From NCBI RefSeq assembly GCF_020216025.1, contig NZ_JAIWNC010000003.1:124001-188000 (forward strand): a stretch of 64,000 nucleotides of DNA, read 5' to 3'. Below, piece by piece: positions 17,351 to 27,000 of this stretch. The stretch is from Jidongwangia harbinensis. GTDB lineage: Bacteria; Actinomycetota; Actinomycetes; Mycobacteriales; Micromonosporaceae. Within the stretch, counting starts at the first letter, position 1; each line of letters opens with the position of its first letter. The notes beneath the pieces are model-generated. The model was not told the origin of the DNA. It searched no databases and saw only the letters and a program-made list of their open reading frames with translations. The translations under genes and the position numbers were made by a program.

Positions 17351-17961
17351 TTCGGTGGTTCCGCCTCGGCCTGCTGCTCGGCCAGGATCCGCTCGGCCAC
17401 CTCACGCATGGTCATCCGGTGATCCATCGCGGTCCGCTGGATCCACTTGAACGCCTGCGGCTCGGTCATCGAGTAGCGGGTCATCAGCTCGCCCTTGGCC
17501 CGCTCCACCGCCTTGCGCGTCTCCAGGCGGTCGGTGAGCGTGCCCACCTCCGCCTCCAGCGCGGCGATCTCGGAATACCGGGAGAGCGCGATCTCGATCG
17601 CCGGCACCAGGTCCGACTTCTGGAACGGCTTCACCAGGTACGCCATCGCGCCGGCCGCCCGGGCCCGCTCGACCAGGTCCCGCTGGCTGAACGCGGTCAG
17701 GATGACCACCGGCGCGATCTTCGCCCCGGCGATCCGCTCGGCCGCCGCCAGGCCGTCCATGATCGGCATCTTGATGTCCAGGATGACCAGGTCGGGCGAC
17801 AGGTCCTCGGCCAGCCGCACGGCGGTCTCGCCGTCGCCCGCCTCGCCCACCACGTCGTAGCCTTCCTCGACGAGCATCTCGGCCAGATCCAGCCGGATGA
17901 GGGCCTCGTCCTCGGCGATGAGTACCCGCCTGCGCTCGGCGCTCGCCTGCGTGTCGGCCAC
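17347..17961 (-). CDS. pdtaR: ANTAR-domain response regulator (PdtaR type)
   Basis: A 204-residue cytoplasmic response regulator. The receiver domain (about 12-128) has the acidic pocket (AEDE), the phospho-acceptor aspartate in LVILDIKMPIMDG, the conserved T in ILTAFSQ and K in LVKPF. The C-terminal ANTAR domain (about 135-195, ETRKAVERAKGELMTRYSMTEPQAFKWIQRTAMDHRMTMREVA) binds paired RNA hairpins and blocks transcription termination. It closely matches Rv1626/PdtaR, the partner of histidine kinase PdtaS, whose gene is not in the window. Position next to liv and pyk is conserved in actinomycetes. Confidence 0.93.
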   Translation of the reverse strand: MADTQASAERRRVLIAEDEALIRLDLAEMLVEEGYDVVGEAGDGETAVRLAEDLSPDLVILDIKMPIMDGLAAAERIAGAKIAPVVILTAFSQRDLVERARAAGAMAYLVKPFQKSDLVPAIEIALSRYSEIAALEAEVGTLTDRLETRKAVERAKGELMTRYSMTEPQAFKWIQRTAMDHRMTMREVAERILAEQQAEAEPPK

Positions 17962-18090
17962 GAACCCCTACCCCTCGACGCTTGTCAGTCGCGACACCCC
18001 GGTATGTGGGTGTCACCCTCATCAGCCTAGTGGGTAGTCTGTCCGTGGCTCAGCCTGGCGTGACCAACTGCGACCAAGCCGGGCCGCCTC

Positions 18091-18166
18091 GTCCCCGTAT
18101 CCCAACGGCAGAGGAAATGGTCTCAAACACCATCCAGTGTGGGTTCGAATCCCACCGGGGACACCA
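18091..18166 (+). tRNA. tRNA with anticodon CAA (Leu by codon), short variable loop
   Basis: The cloverleaf can be drawn by eye: acceptor GTCCCCG (18091-18097) pairs with CGGGGAC (18156-18162), the anticodon stem ATGGT/ACCAT encloses loop CTCAAAC, and the T arm is GTGGG-TTCGAAT-CCCAC. A73 and an encoded CCA follow. The anticodon CAA reads the leucine codon UUG. However, the variable region is only about 5 nt (CCAGT), whereas bacterial tRNA-Leu normally has a long class II variable arm. The D stem is weak, with three pairs plus a C-A mismatch. Amino-acid identity is therefore inferred from the anticodon only. Confidence 0.85.
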
Positions 18167-18709
18167 TTCCCGTCACACGCCGGGAGCAGAAATCCGGCGG
18201 GCCTCCCATTCACGTTCGTCGGAAGTCCGGGGAATGGCATGCCCGCGGAGTTTCGGGACCAGCCATTCACCGTAGTCCGGAACGGTCCGGAAAAAGACGG
18301 TCTCCGGGCGCCGTGACGAATGGAAACGCACCGGCCGGAATCGCACGTCCCGCCGGTTCGACAACCCACACCCAGGTGCCTGCCTGCCGTCGGCGGGCCG
18401 TCGGCGGCGACGGTTCGCCGAGATAACCACCACCCACACGCGGTTCCCGGCATTCGGGAATGACCATGAAGTGGCGTCGCGGCCGGACGGCCCGGCAAAG
18501 CCGGGCCGCGTCGATGGCCGCGCCTCTTTTCGCAGCACAAGCCCCGGTAAGGGACACGAACCGCCGATCGTGGTCGCGGATTCCGGACGCGGGCCGGTGC
18601 CCGGAACGGCAGCCGGTTCCGGCGCGCCCACGCCATTGTGGGAGGAACCGCCGGACACCCGGATGACGGCGGGACGGGCGGATTTACCCCTATCTGCGTT
18701 ACATCTTGG
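18167..18709. other. 540-bp region without a supported gene
   Basis: Between the tRNA and the anti-sigma-like gene. Overlapping open frames on both strands (up to about 160 codons) have no recognisable domain, no convincing ribosome-binding site and Arg/Pro/Gly-rich compositions typical of shadow frames. The stretch is slightly less GC-rich than its surroundings. I see no repeat or mobile-element end in it. Confidence 0.55.
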
Positions 18710-19576
18710 TTAACGTATCCGGCGCTCGCCGTTCCCGCGGTCGGTCCCGTTCCCGTTGCCCCGCCCGGCGGGCGGGCTCGGCTTCGCCGACCGGTCCGGC
18801 GGGCCGGCGCCGGACGGCTTCCCCGGATCGGCGGGCCGGCCGGGATCGGAGGGGCGGCCGGGACCGGCCGGTGGACCGGACCGGCCCGGCGGCGGGCTCG
18901 CGGACGGGCCGGCCGACGGACCGGCGAGCCGGGCGGCGCAGAACGCCGGCACCTTCGCCGTCCCGCCGGCCGCGACCGACAGCGCCCGCCGGGCCTCGGC
19001 CGGCATCCGGCGGCCCGGATCGTCCCGGGCGGCCTGCCACTGGCGGCACAGCGCGGGCACGTCCCGGTCGGCCGGGGCCGTCGGCGAGGGCCGCGGCGCC
19101 GGCGTGCTGGTGGGTGCGGAACCGGCGGGACGTCCGGGGTCCACGGGCGTGGTGCGGTTCTCCGGCGGCGGCACGCCGAGCCCGGAGAACATGCGGTGTG
19201 CGCGGTGCTGCGCGGCGGCGGGGAGGTTCCCGGTCTCCGCCGCCACCGCGGTACCGCCCGCCGCCAGGACGGCCAGGACGGCCGCCACCTTCACCGTGAC
19301 CGCCCGGGCGGGCAGGATGCGTGTACGGCGGACGTCGCTCCGGGTGCGGACGGATCCGGCATCCCGATACGCGGCCGAGAGCCTGGCCGCCGCAGCCCGT
19401 TCGCCGGCCAGTTCCCCGGGGGAGGGGGGTGCACCGGCGGCGGCGAGCAGGGCGGTCAGACCGTCGTGTTCGGGGCCGGTGGGGTCGCCGGCTATCAGCC
19501 GTTCGACGTCCGCCGAGCCGATCCGGGGAGTCCGCCGTACACGCATCGCATCAGAAAGAGCGCGCCAGATCCTCAT
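18710..19576 (-). CDS. Putative anti-sigma factor-like single-pass membrane protein
   Basis: A 288-residue protein with a cytoplasmic N-terminal helical region (about 1-90, with the phrase RIGSADVERLIAGDPTGP), one membrane segment (about 93-113, VKVAAVLAVLAAGGTAVAA) and an extracellular part. The last ~70 residues are Pro/Gly/Ser low-complexity. It starts within the stop of the ECF sigma gene (4-bp overlap 19573-19576). That coupling and topology fit the common sigma/anti-sigma arrangement. I see no zinc HxxxCxxC motif, so it would not be a ZAS-type anti-sigma. Function is inferred mainly from context. Confidence 0.7.
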   Translation of the reverse strand: MRIWRALSDAMRVRRTPRIGSADVERLIAGDPTGPEHDGLTALLAAAGAPPSPGELAGERAAAARLSAAYRDAGSVRTRSDVRRTRILPARAVTVKVAAVLAVLAAGGTAVAAETGNLPAAAQHRAHRMFSGLGVPPPENRTTPVDPGRPAGSAPTSTPAPRPSPTAPADRDVPALCRQWQAARDDPGRRMPAEARRALSVAAGGTAKVPAFCAARLAGPSAGPSASPPPGRSGPPAGPGRPSDPGRPADPGKPSGAGPPDRSAKPSPPAGRGNGNGTDRGNGERRIR

Positions 19577-20193
19577 CCCGTTACACCTTCTCCCGGACGG
19601 GTGACGCCGGGCGCCGGCCGGGCCGGCCCGGACAGCCGCGCCGCGGCACCGCCGCGGGCCTGTACCTGCGGGTCCGCGGCCAACCGGCGCAGGCCGCGCA
19701 TGGTGGCCACGCGGACCGCGCCGGAGCGTTTGCCGAGGACGCGGGCGGTGGTGGCGACGTCCAGTCCGGCGACGACACGCAGCATCACCGCCTCCGCCTG
19801 GTCCGGTGGCAGCGCCGCGATCCGGGCCAGCGCCCAGTCGGTGTCGGACTGTTCCTGGGCTTCGGCGGCGGCGTCCCGGGCGATGTCGCCGCGTACCGCG
19901 TCGGCGGGGTGCTCGGGGCGGCGGGCGTTCCGGCGCCGTTCGTCGATGCTGCGGTGCCGGGCGATGCGGAACAGCCAGCCCCGGAACGCGGTCGCGTCGC
20001 CCTCGAAGCGGTGCAGGTCACGGGCGGCCTGCAGCCAGGTCTCCGAGGCCACGTCCTCGGCCGCGTCACCCACCACCACGCGCAGGTACCGCAGCACCGC
20101 GGGTTGCAGCGAGCGCCAGAGCACCGCGAAACCCGCCTCGTCACCGGTCGCCGCCGCGCTCAGCGCCGCGGCGAGGTCTTCGTCATCGTGCAC
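19573..20193 (-). CDS. ECF-type RNA polymerase sigma factor
   Basis: A 206-residue sigma factor of the extracytoplasmic-function class. Region 2 is clear (VLRYLRVVVGDAAEDVASETWLQAARDLHRFEGDATAFRGWLFRIARHRSIDERRR, about 34-88), and region 4 is LPPDQAEAVMLRVVAGLDVATTARVLGKRSGAVRVATMRGLRRL (about 128-172). About 30 Gly/Pro/Ala-rich residues follow region 4. Such operons often control their own transcription, but no -35/-10 pair is evident in the 150 bp upstream. The downstream gene overlaps by 4 bp. Confidence 0.93.
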   Translation of the reverse strand: MHDDEDLAAALSAAATGDEAGFAVLWRSLQPAVLRYLRVVVGDAAEDVASETWLQAARDLHRFEGDATAFRGWLFRIARHRSIDERRRNARRPEHPADAVRGDIARDAAAEAQEQSDTDWALARIAALPPDQAEAVMLRVVAGLDVATTARVLGKRSGAVRVATMRGLRRLAADPQVQARGGAAARLSGPARPAPGVTRPGEGVTG

Positions 20194-20346
20194 GCTGCTC
20201 TTGTCACTTCCGTCCGCGCCGTACCCACCGGTCCGGATCCGGGCAGCACGCTACACGCCCGGCCCCGGCCCCCGGTTTTCCGGATTGGGCGGTCTGCCGC
20301 AGCGGCGAGTGTTGTCATGGCAGGGACGACGTCCGCGGGAGGTCTC

Positions 20347-21336
20347 ATGTTGTCATCCGGATCCTCGTCCCATGCCGTCGCACGGGACGGCCGGTGGGGG
20401 CTGCTGATGGTCGCCGGCGTGACCTGGCTGGCGGTCGCCTGGAGCGTGCTGCGGCTGGATCCGATCGACATCGTGCACGTGGCCGGGCCGGTGCTGCTGT
20501 TCGGCGCCGCCACCGAGGTGCTGCGGGCGCTGGCCGGGCGGCCCACCTGGTGGCTGAACGCGGGCATGGCGGTGCTGTTCGCCGTGGCCGGGGTGATCCT
20601 GCTGCTGGAGCAGGACTCGTCGTACACCACGCCGGCGGCCCTGATCGGGTGGTATCTGCTGGTGCGCGGCGCGGCGGACGTGGTGATCGCCACGCTGACC
20701 CGGGACACCGACCGGATCTGGGGCCTGCTGATGGTGGTGGGCGTGCTGGAGACCGGGCTCGGCTTCTTCGCGGCGAGCCCGTTCTCGCGTACCGCCGATC
20801 TGGTGGTCGTGATGGTGGGCGGCCTGGGTGTGCTGCGCGCGATCGCGGACCTGGCGACCGCCCTGCGTCTGCGGGAGGCGGCGGTCCGGGCGGACCTGCT
20901 GCATCTGCCGCCGGAACGGGAGGCCGGGGTGGCCGGGTACTCGGCCGGACTGTCGGACTTCCCGACGGCACCGCCGCGGGGGCGGCGCCGGCGCCGGGCG
21001 GCCACCCAGGCCCTGGACACGTTGTCCACGCCGGTGGCGGGCGCCCCGGCCGAGGGCGGCTCGCCGGCCGGGACCGCGACCGCCGGAACCGCGACGGCCG
21101 GAACCGCCGCGGCGGCCGGCGGCAGCTTCCACGACGAGGTGGTGCGCACGACCGCCGACCTGGACGCGATGCTCGCGCTGGCCGGGGTGACCGGCGCCGG
21201 GGTCGGTGCGCGGGCCGGGGACTACGAGGTGCCGGAGGTGCCGGACACGCCCGAAGGGGTAGAGGACGGCGACGACCCGGAGCGGACCACGGTACGGGCG
21301 GCGAAGAGCGAGGACGCGGAGGCCGACAAGGACTGA
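20347..21336 (+). CDS. HdeD-like (DUF308) multi-pass membrane protein
   Basis: A 329-residue protein with about six hydrophobic helices in the first ~190 residues, including WGLLMVAGVTWLAVAWSVL, VLFAVAGVILLLE and LIGWYLLVRGAADVVIATL. This is the DUF308/HdeD pattern of three two-helix repeats. The remaining ~140 residues are a cytoplasmic-looking, acidic tail with a short repeat (GTATAGTATAGTAAAA). I chose ATG 20347 because GGGAGG precedes it by 4 nt. An in-frame ATG 20317 has no such site. Divergent from the sigma factor, so it may be a target of it. The role is unknown. Confidence 0.85.
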   Translation: MLSSGSSSHAVARDGRWGLLMVAGVTWLAVAWSVLRLDPIDIVHVAGPVLLFGAATEVLRALAGRPTWWLNAGMAVLFAVAGVILLLEQDSSYTTPAALIGWYLLVRGAADVVIATLTRDTDRIWGLLMVVGVLETGLGFFAASPFSRTADLVVVMVGGLGVLRAIADLATALRLREAAVRADLLHLPPEREAGVAGYSAGLSDFPTAPPRGRRRRRAATQALDTLSTPVAGAPAEGGSPAGTATAGTATAGTAAAAGGSFHDEVVRTTADLDAMLALAGVTGAGVGARAGDYEVPEVPDTPEGVEDGDDPERTTVRAAKSEDAEADKD

Positions 21337-21451
21337 CGGGGCCTGTTTCGCACCCCCGACCCCGTCGAACGGGATCCGCACAACGGTCAGTCGCCGGGCC
21401 GGGGTCCCCGCCGGCGGGGTCCGCCGTACCGCCGGGCCGGGGCGCCGCCGG

Positions 21452-22333
21452 TCAGGCCGGGGCGCCGACCCGCCGCAGCAGGCCCTCCTGGACGGCGCTG
21501 GCGATGTGCCGGCCGTCCCGGGTGAACATCCGGCCGCTGGCCAGGCCACGACTGCCGCTGGCGGACGGGCTGGTGCAGTCGTACAGGAACCATTCGTCGG
21601 CGCGGAACGGCCGGTGCAACCACAGCGCGTGGTCGAGGCTGGCGCCGATGACGCCGCCCGGCCCCCACACCTCGCCGTGCGTGGAGAGCACGGAGTCGAG
21701 CAGCGACAGGTCGGACGCGTAAGTCAGCGCGCAGGCGTGGATGAGCGGGTCGTCGGGCAGCGTGCCGTCGATCCGCATCCACACCCGCTGCTGGTGGTTC
21801 GGGGTGCGGTCACCGGGCGGCACCCAGCCCGGCACGCCGACGTAGCGGACGTCGACGGCCCGGGGCGCGGAACTGAACGCGGCGGCCCGGTCCGGGTACG
21901 GCTTGAGCCAGTCGTCCATGGTCGGCACGTCCTCGGGCGCGGGCACGTCCGCGGGGGCCGGCGAATGATGGTCGAGTCCCTCCTCGACCACGTGGAACGA
22001 CGCCGACATGAAGAAGATCGTCCGGCCGTGCTGCTGGGCGGTGGACCGGCGGACCGAGAACGACCGTCCGTCGCGGATGGTCTCCACACCGAACTCGATG
22101 GGCACGGTCGGGTCGCCGGGCCGGACGAAGTAGCCGTGCAGCGAGTGCACGTGCCGGTCCGGGTCGACGGTGCGCCCCGCGGCGACCAGCGCCTGCCCGG
22201 CGACCTGGCCGCCGAACACACGCTGGGCACCGACCTGCGGGCTGACGCCGGTGAACGTGGCCGCGTCGACCTGCTTGAGATCGAGCACCTCGAGCAGCTG
22301 GTCGACGGCGGCCTGGCCGTGCGGCAGCGTCAC
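21452..22333 (-). CDS. tesB: Acyl-CoA thioesterase II
   Basis: Hydrolyses acyl-CoA to free acid and CoA. The 293-residue length and double hot-dog architecture match TesB: first half RVFGGQVAGQALVAAGRTV and LHGYFVRPGDP, second half SLDHALWLHRPF, and SAVQEGLLRR at the C-terminus. The Asp of SLDH, the Ser/Thr near DCTSPSASGSRG and the Gln of VQEG correspond to the catalytic triad positions of E. coli TesB. It begins within the stop codon of pyk (4-bp overlap), so the two are one operon. Physiological substrate unknown. Confidence 0.93.
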   Translation of the reverse strand: MTLPHGQAAVDQLLEVLDLKQVDAATFTGVSPQVGAQRVFGGQVAGQALVAAGRTVDPDRHVHSLHGYFVRPGDPTVPIEFGVETIRDGRSFSVRRSTAQQHGRTIFFMSASFHVVEEGLDHHSPAPADVPAPEDVPTMDDWLKPYPDRAAAFSSAPRAVDVRYVGVPGWVPPGDRTPNHQQRVWMRIDGTLPDDPLIHACALTYASDLSLLDSVLSTHGEVWGPGGVIGASLDHALWLHRPFRADEWFLYDCTSPSASGSRGLASGRMFTRDGRHIASAVQEGLLRRVGAPA

Positions 22334-23778
22334 CTGGTCTCGGCCACCGTGGCCGGGTCGACGAGCGAGCCGAGCTGGTGCACCCGCAGCGTGTTGGTGG
22401 AGCCCGGGGCGTTCGGCGGGCTACCGGCCACGACCACCACGTACTCGCCGGGCTTGGCCAGGCCGAGGCCCAGCATGGCGCGGTCCACCTGACGGAACAT
22501 GTCGTCGGTGTGCTGGACGAAATCGGTCAGGAACGTCTCCACGCCCCAGGACAGCGCCAGCTGGTCGCGGACCTCACGGACCGGCGTGAACGCCAGCAGC
22601 GGCAGCTCGCAGTGCAGCCGGGACAGCCGCTTGACGGTGTCGCCGGTCTGCGAAAACGCCACCAGCGCCTTGGCGCCGATGTTGCGGGCGATCTGCGACG
22701 CGGCCACGGTGAGCGCGCCGCCGTGGGTGCGCGGGTCGTGCTGCAGCCGCGGCACACCGAGGGCACCCTGCTCCGTGGTGGTGACGATCCGGGCCATGGT
22801 GCTGACCGTGAGGACCGGGTACTTCCCGACGCTGGTCTCGCCGGACAGCATCACGGCGTCGGTGCCGTCGAGCACGGCGTTCGCGACGTCGGAGGCCTCC
22901 GCGCGGGTCGGCCGGGAATTCTCGATCATCGAGTCGAGCATCTGGGTGGCGACGATGACCGGCTTGGCGTTCTCCCGGCACAGCTGCACGGCGCGCTTCT
23001 GCACCAGCGGCACCTGGTCCAGCGGAAGCTCCACGCCGAGGTCGCCGCGGGCCACCATGACGCCGTCGAAGGCCAGCACGATGGCCTCCAGGTGGTCCAC
23101 CGCCTCCGGCTTCTCGACCTTGGCGAGAACCGGGCGGAGGACGTTCTCCTCGTTCATGATCTGGTGCACGAGCTTGATGTCGTCCGGCGAGCGGACGAAC
23201 GACAGCGCGATCATGTCGACGCCGAGGCTGAGGGCGAACCGCAGGTCCTCCTCGTCCTTGTCGCTCATCGCCGGAACGCTGACCGCCACGTTCGGCAGCG
23301 ACACGCCCTTGTTGTTGGAGACCGGCCCGCCCTCGACGACCAGGCAGCGGATGTCGTTGTCGGTGACGCCGGCGACCTCGACCGCGACCTTGCCGTCGTC
23401 GATCAGCAGCCGGTCACCGACCTTGACCTCCTGCGGCAGCTTGTCGTAGGTGCAGGAGACGCGGTCCGGGGTGCCCAGGATGTCGTCGCTGGTGATCGTC
23501 ACGACGTCGCCGGTGCGCCAGTCGTGCGGCCCGTTGGCGAACTTGCCCAGCCGGATCTTCGGACCCTGCAGGTCGGCCAGCACCGCGACGGCGCGACCGG
23601 TGTCCCGGGCCGCCTCTCGCACCAGGTGGTAGACCTGCTCGTGGTCGGCGTGGCTGCCGTGGCTGAAGTTCAGCCGGGCCACATCCATGCCTGCCTCGAC
23701 GAGCCCGCGAATGCGCTCGGGTGATGCGGTGGCGGGACCCATGGTGCAGACGATCTTTGCGCGGCGTGTCACAGCCAT
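22330..23778 (-). CDS. pyk: Pyruvate kinase
   Basis: Converts phosphoenolpyruvate and ADP to pyruvate and ATP in glycolysis. The 482-residue protein has the substrate/metal motifs VARLNFSHGSHADH, MVARGDLGVELP, and VIVATQMLDSMIENSRPTRAEASDVANAVLDGTDAVMLSGETSVGKYP, plus the C-terminal regulatory domain. ATG 23778 gives the family-typical start MAVTRRAKIVCTMGPA. However, a TAGCCT element lies only 1 nt before it and exactly 7 nt before the GTG of codon 3 (23772), so translation may begin at that GTG on a leaderless mRNA. Confidence 0.97.
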   Translation of the reverse strand: MAVTRRAKIVCTMGPATASPERIRGLVEAGMDVARLNFSHGSHADHEQVYHLVREAARDTGRAVAVLADLQGPKIRLGKFANGPHDWRTGDVVTITSDDILGTPDRVSCTYDKLPQEVKVGDRLLIDDGKVAVEVAGVTDNDIRCLVVEGGPVSNNKGVSLPNVAVSVPAMSDKDEEDLRFALSLGVDMIALSFVRSPDDIKLVHQIMNEENVLRPVLAKVEKPEAVDHLEAIVLAFDGVMVARGDLGVELPLDQVPLVQKRAVQLCRENAKPVIVATQMLDSMIENSRPTRAEASDVANAVLDGTDAVMLSGETSVGKYPVLTVSTMARIVTTTEQGALGVPRLQHDPRTHGGALTVAASQIARNIGAKALVAFSQTGDTVKRLSRLHCELPLLAFTPVREVRDQLALSWGVETFLTDFVQHTDDMFRQVDRAMLGLGLAKPGEYVVVVAGSPPNAPGSTNTLRVHQLGSLVDPATVAETR

Positions 23779-24018
23779 CAGGCTAGTCTCTCTTTCGGAT
23801 CGGCCTGGCGGCCGACCCCCGATGTCGGGGATGCAGGCGAATGGGCGGGCGACGACGACCGCGGCGCGGCCAGTTTATCGGTCGGCGCGACGCCGTCGCG
23901 GGCACATGCACGACTGACGGGTACGCGATCCGCCCGTCACCGAAAGCAACGGCGACCGCCCCGTCCGCACCAGCCCGCCGTGCCGCCGGGCGCACCGGTC
24001 AACGGCACGGTACCGGGG

Positions 24019-27000
24019 TCACCGGCAGAGCCGCGGGATCCGGGTCTGGTGCGCTTCCGCCGACGGCACCACGATCGCGCAGATCCGCCGCACCGCCTCG
24101 CCCGGATCGAGGCGGTGGATGGCGACCGTCCAGTCCGCGGACGCGGTGGCCAGTGTCCGGCCGTCCGGGGAGAACACGAGATCCTGCACCGCGTTGGGGT
24201 GCATCCGGAACTCGGCGACCAGTGCGTTGGTCCGGACCTCCCACATCCGGACCGAGTCGGGGTCGCTGCTGCTCGCGGTGGCCAGCAGCCGCCCGTCCGG
24301 CGACCAGGCGATCCGGTCGACTTTGAAGTCGTGCGTCCCGACCGGGCCGGCCGGCGTCAGGTCGCGGGCGTGCAGCAGCTCGGCGTGCCCTGCGCTGGAG
24401 GCCATGGCGACGGTGCCGCCGTCCGGGCTGAACTCGGCATCATCGACCGCGACGCCGGGCAGGGTCCGGTGGGCGAGCAGCGCGAAATCCGCCGTCCGCC
24501 AGAGCCAGACGCCCCCGTCCTGGTGCGGCCCGGACGGCTGGCCGAGCGGCCGGTTGTGGTTGGACGCCGCCAAGAGGTGGCCGCCGTCCCTGCCGAAGGT
24601 CACCGAGATGGCGAGGTGGTCGGGTGTCTCCAACTGGGCGCGTCGGCGCCCGGTGCGGACGTCCCAGACGACGACGTCCGACACGCCGCGTCTGGCCTGG
24701 CGCTCGTCGTGGCTGTCGGCCTTCCCCCCGCGCTTCTGGGCATCGACGACGACCGCGAGCAGGGAACCGTCCGGCGAGAAGGCCGGGCTGTTGGGGACCA
24801 TCCCGGCATCGACCCGGAAGGTGGAGCGCAGGCGTCCGTCCGGGGCGAAGACCAGCACCCGGCCGTCGCCGAACACCGCGGCGAGCGAGCGGTCCCGCGC
24901 GTAGGTGAGCCCGAGCGGCCCGTCGTCGGCGGCCACCTCCAGGGTGCGGGCCACAGAGCTGGTGCGGGTGTCCCAGATGCGGATCCGCGGGTCGTTCGAT
25001 CCGGTGGCGAGCCGGTCACCGCCCGGGTCCTGCGCGAGGTAGCCGACCGCCTGCGGGTGCGGCAACCGGTCGACGCCGAGCCGGAACAGCATCGGCGCGG
25101 AGTCGCTTCCCACCGCGGCGAGCAGCCTGCCGTCGGCGGACAGGGCCACCGCGGTCGCGAAGCTTCGGAAGCCGGTGAGCGGCGGTCGCGGCCCGCCGCC
25201 GTCGGCCTTGAGCCGCAGGATTTCGTTCTCCCGGCCGCCCTGCACGATCACCGTGCCGTCCGGCGTGACCGCGGCGGTGCTGGCCACCGGCCCGTCCGCC
25301 GTGGCGGACACCGTGGCCGCCCGGCGCCCGGTGGCGGCGTTCCAGGCAGTGACCACGCCGGACGCCTCGACGTTGACCACCGTATCGTCGCCGGCGAAAC
25401 TGAGCTCGAAGCTCTTCGGGAGCCGGCTCATCTGCCGGCCGTCCGTCCGCCGGATGATCCGGCTGTCGGCGACCGACCCGACGGCCAGATAGGTGCCGTC
25501 CCGGCTCACCGCCAGGCTCTCCGCACCCGGCACACCGGTGCGGATCGTGGTGCGGAGCCGGCCGTCCGCCGGATCCCAGACACCGAGCACCTCTCCCGCC
25601 GGCGCGCCCTCCGCCCGGGTCGCGACCAGGGACGATTCCGGCAGCCAGGCCACCGCCCCGAACGCCGTCAGCGTCCGCAGCCGGCGACCGCTCGCCACCT
25701 CCCAGACCGCTACGCCCTGAGGAACGCTCAGCGTGCCGGCGGCCAGGTAACGCCCGTCCGGGGAGAAGGCGACCGAATGCAGGTCCGTACCGGGATGCCG
25801 GAGGTCCGCGCCGACCTGCCGTAGCGAGGCACTGTCCCAGAGCTGGATCCGGCCATTCAGATAGCCGACGGCGACCCGCCTCCGGTCCGGGCTGACCGCC
25901 ACGTGCCGGGCGCCTCTCTCGCTGCCGAGCAGGCCCAGCACCGTGGTGTGCTGCCCGGACATCAACACGCTGCGCGCCTCCGCGGTGGGCGCGGCGTCCC
26001 AGGCGTCGACCGCCTTGCCGAGCGCACGCAGCTCGTCGGTGAGGAAGTCCGTCCGCGCCTCGGCCGCGAGCTGTCGGGACAGCGCGAGCCGGCCGTTCGC
26101 CGCCGCATCGGCGCCTCGGTCCTGGGCCTCGCCACGTTGGTCCACCGCCACCAGACCGCCGCCGACGGCGACCAGCAGCGCCACCGCGAGCCCGCCGACC
26201 AGCCGCCGCAGCCGCCGGGTGGTACGGCGCTGGGCCACAACGTCCGCTTCGGCGGCGGCGGCTCCGGCGGCCAGGAACCGGCGCTGGGTCTCCGGCAGGT
26301 CGGTACGCCGGCCCGCCCACTCCCGCGCGGCGGCCAGCCGGGCGCCCCGGTACAGCGCGTCCGGGTCCTCGCCCGCGCCGGCCCAGTCGGCGGCGGCCTG
26401 GGCGAGCCGGCGCCGCAGCACGATCTCCTCGCGCGCCTCAGTGAGCCAGGCCGTCAACCGCGGCCAGCTGGTCAGCAGCGCCTCGTGGCTGATCTCCACG
26501 GTGTCCCGGCCAGCGGTCACCAGGCGGGCGTCGACAAGCGGGCGGAGCACGGTGAGATCCGCCTCGTCTCGGCCGGCCCGGTGGCGTACCGCTTTGTCGC
26601 CGACGACGGTGACCAGGCCGAGCAGGGCCGAGCGCAGGGCGGCCCGGCCGGTGTCGTCCAGGCCGAGGTAGATCCGTTCCGCGGTCTCGGCGACCGCGTG
26701 CCGGATGCCGCCGGTGTCGCGGTAGCCGGCCACGGTCAGGGTGACGCCGTCGCGCCGGTCCCAGGTGGCGCGCAGCGCGTGGGCGAGCAGCGGCAGAGCA
26801 CCCGGCTCGTACCCGCGCCCGGTGAGCGCGCCAACGTCGGTGAGCAGGAGTTCCGCCAGACCCGGTTCGAGGATGAGCCCGGCGTCGCGGGCCGGTTCAT
26901 CGACCGCGCGGCGCAGGTCGGCGGTGCTGAGTGGGCCGGCCACCACCTGCCCGGCGCCCAGCATCGGCACCAGGGCCGGAAGTTCGGTGCACTGCGGGTA

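Noticed and set aside
18173..18658. 161-codon minus-strand frame after the tRNA
   Set aside because: No recognisable domain or convincing ribosome-binding site, and it overlaps competing frames on both strands.
21337..21451. Terminator between the DUF308 gene and tesB
   Set aside because: Several short GC-rich inverted repeats exist (for example CCCCGCCGGCGGGG) but none is long or positioned well enough to call.
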